From NCBI GenBank assembly GCA_943737045.1, contig CALSFV010000034.1, forward strand, positions 310,001 through 374,000: a stretch of DNA of 64,000 nucleotides. Reading direction: 5' to 3'. Of this stretch, positions 57,017 through 64,000 are shown piece by piece; positions within the stretch are counted from its first letter, which is position 1, and every line of letters begins with the position of its first letter. Below the pieces are notes generated by a model. The model did not search any database and was not told the origin of the DNA. It worked only from the letters and a program-made list of their open reading frames with translations. Source of the stretch: Parapristionchus giblindavisi. Its lineage: Eukaryota > Nematoda > Chromadorea > Rhabditida > Diplogasteridae. The translations under genes were made by a program, and so were the position numbers.

Positions 57017-57467
57017 TAGTAATGAGAATTGAGGGTCCATTCTTGGGTGTTATGAGTGTCACCGGCCCGTATTACACAAAACAGCTGAAATTTCCTGTTT
57101 GTGCCCTCAGGCTATTAGAAAAATTTATTTTTAAACGTTTAAAAATCAATCATTTTTCAAATTGTTGAGATAAAGTCTAAATATAATTTGCGGTGCGGCT
57201 AGGGTGCACAGAGACCTTGCTAATTCACTATTAGCATCGCATGTGCGTTGATTCCTAAACCATTTTTTTTTAAATTTTGGTTTTTTCGGACAAATCATCA
57301 CTTTGTTGTAGTTTGTGACAGAGTTTTCCGACCAGGTATTGTTGCCTAAGAAATTCCGCATTCAATTCTCTTAAAACTGGGTTCTCCACGATAGACCCAG
57401 TTGTCGAATTTATCGCTCGAATTTCCAACATCGATGTTTGTCCCGAGCAAACGATTGGTGAAGAATT

Positions 57468-58005
57468 ATGAGGCCGTTTGTGTAAGAGTCGGACAAATCT
57501 GGGGGAGGGTTGGCACAGACCAAAAATTTTAATACCCTCAAAACTTGTGTATAGGGGTTATCGACCTCGCTGATGAAGATGTGCATAATCATTTTGGCTC
57601 CAGTGGCCCCGCAACGACTGCGCGGGATTACGGTAGCATCACGAATGATGTATTTTGGAATCCTCTCGTCACGCCGGTTCGAACTGTCATACTCGCTAGG
57701 CTCGCAACCGTCTCAATCAAAATTTCCAATAATCGACCTTTGGGAAAATTTTCAAAACAAATAAAGTAGACAGCCACCATCGCCATCGAATTCTGTCCCA
57801 GGTGCCCAATTTTCATACCTCTAGCTCGTGATTGTGATTATTCCGTAATCCCGCCCAGGCGTTGTGGGACCACTAGAGCCAAAATGACTATGCACATCTT
57901 CATCAGCGAGGTCGATAACCCCTGTACACAAGTTTTGAGGGTATTAAAATTTTTGGTCTGTGCCAACCCTTGTTCGACTTTTACGCAAACGGCCTCTTAT
58001 GGTCT
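57468..58005. mobile_element. Palindromic repeat of unknown class
   Basis: Arms 57468-57640 and 57835-58005 mirror each other (GAGGCCGTTTGTGTAAGAGT and CTTTTACGCAAACGGCCTC at the outer edges, GCGGGATTACGG and CCGTAATCCCGC inside). The 190-base loop shows no coding signal. Target duplication not found. Confidence 0.6.
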
Positions 58006-58096
58006 AATCAAAGTATCGAGGAGAGACGAGTAAAATGACACAAACACCCCATCACTTGGATCAATTTGAAAATTTCAATTTTCACGACCCTGGGGC

Positions 58097-58685
58097 GGTA
58101 TTCTTTCGTCAATTTCGGCACATGCCGAAATATTTTTCGGCATTCCAAAATATATTTCGCGCACATGTTGGGAGATAGAGCGGTCTGCCGAAAATGAGAG
58201 AGGCGTTCCGAATGCCGAAATATTCGGCAAAATGATTCAGACATCGTAAGAGAAAAATTCGGCGCACTTTTTCGAAAGGGTAAATATTTGAGGGGAGAAC
58301 AAAGGGATTTAGGCAAGACATGGTTTTCATTTTTTATATTTGTTCTTTCCTTGAGCGGCATCTCAGCATCACGACCAACCGACCGGCGAAGGGAATAAAG
58401 GGTGAAATGATGAATGAGAGAGGAATCGAAAAGAATGAGAATTAAAATTACTAGGTACTAGGAAGAGAAATGATAGAGAATGAAATGAAGCAACATAGTG
58501 TGGGGGTTAATTTATAAGTTGTCATGCGGATGATCGGTGGTACATTCCTCCTCCCAAGCTAGTGTCTTTTGCGAGATTCGAGTGTTCATTGTAGGCAATC
58601 CGCAAAATATTTCGGCAAGCCGCGAAATAATATTTTAAAAATAGCCGAAAATTTCGGCATTGCCGAAATCGACGAAAGAATATAT
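58097..58685. mobile_element. TTTCGGCA-rich MITE
   Basis: The ends TATTCTTTCGTCAATTTCGG and CCGAAATCGACGAAAGAATA are inverse copies. Multiple internal TGCCGAAAT and ATTTCGGCA units mirror each other. It splits the left arm of the outer palindrome. Confidence 0.65.
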
Positions 58686-58749
58686 ATTATATATTTATCT
58701 ACGAGTCGAGCACGCAACGGTACATATGAATGATATAATTAATGATACG

Positions 58750-58807
58750 GGTAATAAGGGTGATAAGGGTGATAAGGGTAATAAGGGTGATAAGGGTGTT
58801 AAGGGTG
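58750..58807. repeat. 9-bp minisatellite (AAGGGTGAT)n
   Basis: About six tandem units of AAGGGTGAT with AAGGGTAAT and AAGGGTGTT variants. Read in frame it gives GDK repeats, but no gene context surrounds it. Confidence 0.85.
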
Positions 58808-59324
58808 AATACCACCCCTGGTTCGAAAATTTCAACATTTCTCAAGTTTTTTTTTTTCAAATTTCAAAAACATTTATGCGGCTTATTGTGAAAAACTAAT
58901 GATGTGAAAAATATTCAGCCAAGGCTCAATGGCGTGCGAAAAATCAGTATTGCGTTTGAATCAGTTTCCAACTTGCTTTCTGTAACATTCTGTCTTAGTA
59001 TTAGGGTGTTCCAAAAGCCTTTGCACTTTTTTACTACTTCATATTTTTTCAAATAACAAACGAAGCAGCTGCATTCAAATGATGACATATTGTCCACGTT
59101 TATGAACAACTATCCTTCATCTCGTTTGCGACTGCATGACACCGTTCTGGCAGAACTCATTAGGGAGCGAGGCAATCCAAATGTCGATTTGCCGTTTCTC
59201 ATCTGTCATACTACGGAAGGTTTTCCCTCTGCAGCAGTGCTCGAGAGATCGCAAAGTGTGGCAATCACAAGGGGACAGGTCGGAGGAATACGGCGGATGG
59301 GGGAGCCAGCCAATATCTAAATTC

Positions 59325-61675
59325 TTCAGTTTGACCTGCGTCTTGTTAGTGTGCTGTGTCCTCGCGTTGTTCATTAAGAGACCGGCTCGGTAAGACTCGA
59401 GCATGGTCCGGACATTCGCGAGGAATTTCGATCTGGCCCTCAATACTTTCATCGTAGACACATGCCGGGGGCAGACTGACGAAAGTAGTAGTGAAAATGC
59501 CCTGTGGCTCAAACCCGGCTCACATATGCCGCATAAAATAAAAAAATGAAAAATTCATAACTTCTCAATCTTGATAGCTAGGACTTTAATTTCGTTTCAT
59601 TGGTGAATAACATGTCATGCACTCTTATAAACACTGCTGGGCAGTAATTTCATACCGTTCTGAATATGTTTTATCGTGTCTGATTTTCAGATTCTTCTTC
59701 TTCTATCCTGGTTGAAGCACTAGGGCAAGTTATGCCATAGTACATTTTGTAGCCCTGGCGATTATGCACATGGTGGTCACATTCCCTTGACCAGCCAACA
59801 TATCGCAGGCATCTAGAATTGCAACCGAATGTGAGAAATGTGTAAATTTCAAAAATCAAAATTAAATTTTTCGAAATTCGAAAGAGTAAGAGGCGGCTTT
59901 ATTATGTCATTTTAGTCGTAGTGATGCGCGTACACAGTATAAATATACAAATATACTCAGGCTACATTTTTTTTTAAATTTAAAAAAATAATTATTTTAT
60001 TTTTATTTTTTCAAGCCCCACATTGAGTCGACCTTCAAGGCAATTCAGGTTGAAGTATATTATATAAAACATGCGTCCGTACTCTAGATAACTAAGTAAC
60101 ATGCAAAGTTAAGGCCCGCTTGATTCATAGGGCGGATGGTAGCTGATGCATGTACGTTTGCGAAAACAACTGCCAAGTGAAGAATCGTTGTTTCGCAGAT
60201 CTCGAAATTTTTTTTTTTAATTTTTTTTTTGAATATTTATATGTTTCTTTCATATAAATCGGTTGGAAGGTGGCGTACGGCTCCCAAAGTTGTACCATTG
60301 TTATCAGTAGGAGTGCACGGTATTCGCCTAGCGTAATTGTAATGAATCGCGATTGATTTTTTTTCAGTCGACTCATGATTCTCAACCATGACCCGGGGTT
60401 CATGGTAGAGAATAGACGAGGTCGAAAAATTCACGATGGTCCCAGACCAAATACTATGTGACATTATGTCAACAGTGAGCCGACGTTTATTTTACTGGAT
60501 ACCGTACCCCGAATTACCGTAATCTTAAAGCACACACCGAGATTTTCTGTGAACTTCGCCTCAATATTATAGGTCACGGTAGCTAGATTACGGTAGTTTG
60601 GGTTACGGTATCCAAAAAAAAAATAAAAGTTGGCTCACTGTTGATATAATGGCACATAGTATTTGGTCTGGGATCATCATGATTTTTTCGACCTCAGCCA
60701 TTCTCAACCATGAAAATCAGTTCGCGATTCCTGACAGTTACGGTAGTGCAGTACAGTACACTCCTACTGATAACAAAGGTACAACTTTGGATGCAGTACG
60801 CTACCTTCCAACCGATTTATATGACAGAAACATATAAATATTCAAGTTTCATAATTAAATTAAAAAATTTCGAAATCTGCGAAACGACAATTCTTCACAT
60901 GGCAGTCGTTTTCGCAAACGAACATGCATCAGCTACCATCCGCCCTATGAATCAACTTGCCTTGACGGTCGGCTCAATGTGCGGGTTGAAAAAATAAAAA
61001 TAAAAAATGTATTTTTCTCATTTTAAAAAAAAATGTAGTCTGAGTCTATCTGTATATTTCTACTGTGTACGCGCATTACTACGACTAAAATGACATAATA
61101 AAGCCACCTCTTACTCTTTCGAATTTCGAGAAATTTAATTTTCGATTTTTGAAATTTACATTTCTCACATTCGGTTGCAATTCTAGATGCCTGCGATATG
61201 TTGGCTGGTCAAGGGAATGTGACCACCATGTGCATAATCGCCAGGGCTACAAAATGTACTATGGCATAACTTGCCCTAGTGCTTCAACGAGGATAGAAGA
61301 AGAAGAATCTGAAAATCAGACACGATAAAACATATTCAGAACGGTATGAAATTACTGCCCAGCAGTGTTTATAAGAGTGCATGACATGTTATTCACCAAT
61401 GAAACGAAATTAAAGTCCTAGCTATCAAGATTGAGAAGTTATGAATTTTTCATTTTTTTATTTTATGCGGCATATGTGAGCCGGGTTTGAGCCACAGGGC
61501 ATTTTCACTACTACTTTGGTCTGCCCCCGGCATGTGTCTACGATGAAAGTATTGAGGGCCAGATCGAAATTCCTCGCGAATGTCCGGACCATGCTCGAGT
61601 CTTACCGAGCCGGTCTCTTAATGAACAACGCGAGGACACATCACACTAACAAGACGCAGGTCAAACTGAAGAAAA
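59325..61675. repeat. Near-perfect 2.35-kb palindrome including mariner sequence
   Basis: Arms 59325-60525 and 60590-61675 are inverse copies, symmetric around about 60555, with a loop of only some 60 bases. The outer 170 bases of each arm are mariner sequence (LLMNNART region); the inner part is unrelated AT-rich DNA with TACGGTAA-type motifs. This puts a mariner fragment in both orientations within one element. Confidence 0.75.
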
Positions 61676-62141
61676 CCCCCGGTATGTGTCTATGATGAAA
61701 GTATTGAGTGCCAGATAGTCCTCGCGAATGTCCGGCAGGGGGTCAAAATGCTCGAGTCTTACCGAGCCGGTCTCTTAAAAACAATACTTTTCCTCACACA
61801 ACGAGGCTGAGAAGGACTCGGGCCTCCATCTCCTCCAGTTGTTCGCAGAAGGCATCGATGTTGATGTTACCGAGATTTGAAGTGGACATGTCGACGCGGT
61901 TTTTGAGCTGTAGGACCGAGAGTACACGGAGAACCAATTAAGGTGCCCTGGGACGAAGGGAAGAACGTATGAGGATGAGATGCATAGTGAATCCTGGAGT
62001 ACCATTTGTCTGTTCCAGGTATCACAAGCTCTGCTTCGGCTAACTTCTGTCAGTTTGAAGAACCAGGCCTTCATTTTAGCTGGTAGGACGTCATGGCCTT
62101 GGTTTTTCAACCAAAGAAAAAATGGTTGTTCTTGAAATGAC

Positions 62142-63037
62142 GGTGATATGACACGTGTGAGAAATTAGAATGGAATCGACCGATTGTGAGAGTGCGAATA
62201 AGAAGAATGACATGAGAAATGTCTAATTGAAAGTGGGAGACGTGAGATATCACAATTAAAATGAGATAGTGGAAAGCGACATTTGGGAAAAATGTGATAG
62301 GAAATTTTTTTATGAAATATCACTTCAGAAAACTCTAATTAGAAAACAATTTTCAAGAAAAATCATTTGTGAAAATACCGATGAGGAAACACCTAATCCT
62401 GAAATTCACAACAAGGAAATACCTCAACGGGAAACAAGTTTTGATTTTTTTGTTTAAGATCTCCGGTATTTTTGCGGGGCACACCGTTGAGAGGCCAAAT
62501 CTCGCGGAGTACAACGCGAGGAGCACCATGGTGTGAAACAGACGGTGTGTCTTGCGCCCCACGGAGCACGTCGTCTTCAACCTCGCGGGGACAGTGTCTA
62601 GAGGCCACAGCTCGCGGGGTACCCCGTCTAAAGGTTCTACCCCGCCATTTACCCCACGGCGTACAGCACAGGATTGAACGGTGTGCCCCGCGAGCAAAAA
62701 ATACCGGAGATTGTTGTTGTTGATGATAAATATCTATAATTTCATTTACATCGGTAATTTCACAAAAGTCTTTTCCTGAACATCTTTTTCTAATTAATTG
62801 TTTTCCCAAACATCGTTTTCTAATCACATTTTTCCCAAATGTCGCTTTCCACGCTTTCATTTCAAATGTCATTTCTCACGTCTTCCATTTTCAATTATGC
62901 ATTTCTCAGATCATTGCTCACATTATGCCCTCTCCGATTCGGTCGTTTCTTATCTCATTTCTCACTTCTGTCTCTTTCACATAATTCGTCTCTCAAGTGG
63001 AACTTCCATTCTCATTTCTCACACGTGTCATATCACC
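62142..63037. mobile_element. Inverted-repeat element with 8-bp target duplication inside mariner
   Basis: The ends GGTGATATGACACGTGTGAG and complement are flanked by GAAATGAC at 62134-62141 and 63038-63045. The mariner at 8927-10201 has this octamer once (complement of GTCATTTC near 9243), giving the empty site. The arms are rich in TGAGAAAT/ATTTCTCA units. The middle is occupied by the GC-rich element at 62460-62713. Confidence 0.75.
62460..62713. mobile_element. GC-rich inverted-repeat element
   Basis: The ends ATCTCCGGTATTTTTGCG and AAAAAATACCGGAGAT are mirrored, followed by GGGGCACACCGTT and AACGGTGTGCCCC. The interior is clearly richer in G+C than its AT-rich surroundings and holds several CTCGCGGGG-like units in both directions. 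No coding content is accepted despite open frames. Confidence 0.6.
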
Positions 63038-64000
63038 GAAATGACGATACCAGGAGAAAACTGTTATACGACACAGTGACCTTGGCTTCATTGACTGGGG
63101 TAGTTGGTGATACGTTTCTGTTGCAGTCCATTCCGTACGGTGCAGAACATGCCGAACTTTGAATAATGGTGTCATAAATAAAAATTTATATCATTCGAGG
63201 AAAGAGAGTTGGCAAATGAGACTTATCGCATTTACTGATCAATAGGCCTTCGATATAAGAAAAATGCCACAAAGCATAACAATAGCTCTCGTCCGAGGGG
63301 CAGAAAAAAGTGCAAAGACTTTTGGAAAAATCTAATACTTTGCAATGTACATAATCAATATAAAAATCGTCCTTTTTTTCGAGAAATCATAAAATTCAGT
63401 TTGAGTGCCTACTTTCACGGAATTTTTTTGAAATATTGCAGTTTGTCGACTCGAATGTTGCGACAATGAGCAAATGACAATGACAATGTGAAGTTTCATG
63501 ATGAGGAAACATAGTAGAACTAAAATCCCGGCATTCGGCTCACTTTTGAAATATCGATTTCCATGACCCCGGGGTCATGACAAAAAAAATGAATTTTCGA
63601 AAATAAACGATTTTCATATTGATTATGTACATTGCAAAGTACTAAAACAGAATGTTACAGAAAGCAAGCTCGAAACTGATTCAAACACAATTCTGATTTT
63701 TCGCACGCATTCAGCACGAAAATTTTCAAAAAAATGGTTGAAAGGATAGATCAGCCATTGAGCATTGGCTGAATATTATTCACATCATTAGTACTTCACA
63801 ATAAGCCGCATAAATGAAAACATTTCAATGTGGGGGTCGTGAAAATCGAAATTTTCAAATTGATCCAAGTTATGGGCTTCTTGTGTCATTTTACTCGTCT
63901 CACCTGGAAACTTTGAGTACACCACAATTCCGCACCAATCATTTGGAAAATACAGCATTTGTTCGGGACAAGCATCGATGACGGAAACACGTTAGTTCAG

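Larger units (their letters stand above)
59004..63332 (-). mobile_element. Mariner copy broken by a 2.35-kb palindrome and nested insertions
   Basis: The terminal repeats GGGTGTTCCAAAAGCCTTTG at the left and AAAGACTTTTGGAAAAATC at the right, beside TA, delimit a mariner related to 8927-10201 but in reverse. Minus-strand transposase fragments: HRTEWTATETYHQL (about 63100-63150), HDVLPAKMKAWFFKL (about 62050-62100), LLMNNARTQHTNKT and WLPHPPYSSDLSPCDC (about 59260-59370). Inside lie an inverted duplication (59325-61675), a further direct fragment (61677-61790) and an 896-base element (62142-63037). Confidence 0.75.
58022..63905. repeat. Outer palindrome split by the nested mariner complex
   Basis: 58022-58085 (GAGACGAGTAAAATGACACA) is mirrored at 63843-63905 (TGTCATTTTACTCGTCTC), and 58900-58995 (CTTGCTTTCTGTAACATTCT) at 63640-63780. 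The two arms are now 5 kb apart because the mariner complex inserted between them, and the left arm is further split by 58097-58685. Confidence 0.65.

Noticed and set aside
58660..58899. Frame with GDKGDKGNK repeats resembling collagen Gly-X-Y
   Set aside because: It is produced by a 9-bp minisatellite of about six units, has no proline-rich context, signal peptide or splice-consistent neighbours, and lies among transposons.
62353..62872. Overlapping long frames on both strands in the GC-rich element
   Set aside because: They are open because of GC-rich inverted-repeat composition. Both strands are open at once, there is no recognisable domain, and the sequence is bounded by mirrored ends.

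Overview
The window is nuclear DNA of a nematode, most likely a free-living rhabditid. The evidence is AT-rich sequence, genes split into many small exons by short introns (about 45-100 bases where no repeat has inserted) that end in TTTCAG-like acceptors, and four genes whose start codon lies 0-4 bases after such an acceptor, as expected for spliced-leader trans-splicing. The gene content also fits: an F-box protein, a GH19 chitinase, histidine ammonia-lyase and a ZYG-11-type LRR/armadillo protein. No bacterial, organellar or viral gene was recognised. The species cannot be fixed from the sequence.

Layout. 0.5-2.1 kb: F-box gene (+). 2.3-4.2 kb: long palindromic element. 4.2-6.4 kb: gene-free, with tRNA-like repeats. 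6.4-8.7 kb: secreted GH19 chitinase (+). 8.9-10.2 kb: dead mariner. 10.5-13.3 kb: membrane protein with a new-looking repeat (+). 13.8-18.8 kb: secreted saposin-domain protein (-), divergent from a small secreted protein (+, 20.4-22.2 kb). 22.4-26.6 kb: histidine ammonia-lyase (-, 22 exons). 26.6-32.0 kb: no gene found, one palindrome and MITEs. 32.0-47.6 kb: ZYG-11-like gene (-, 17 exons), swollen by insertions. 49.5-55.5 kb: second copy of its last ten exons (-), part of a segmental duplication. 55.7-64 kb: no host gene found, only nested transposons.

I assembled exons by hand from splice signals, reading frame and family alignment. For the six complete multi-exon models after the first gene (chitinase 463 aa, repeat protein 422, saposin protein 595, small secreted protein 156, histidine ammonia-lyase 693, ZYG-11-like 704) the exon lengths sum to a multiple of three and the phases agree throughout. 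Single-base boundary errors remain possible.

The most unusual side of the window is its mobile DNA. Many elements are near-perfect palindromes 0.5-2.6 kb long, most with TA target duplications, often nested in one another. Two related ones, and one other palindrome, carry a short acidic reading frame in the loop; another carries an inverted duplicate of a Tc1-type DNA-binding domain. The segmental duplication provides filled/empty site pairs that fix target duplications for three element families: TA (palindromes), TTAA (a short MITE) and 8 bp (a hAT-like palindrome). Functional links between the host genes are not evident; they are separate genes, not an operon.
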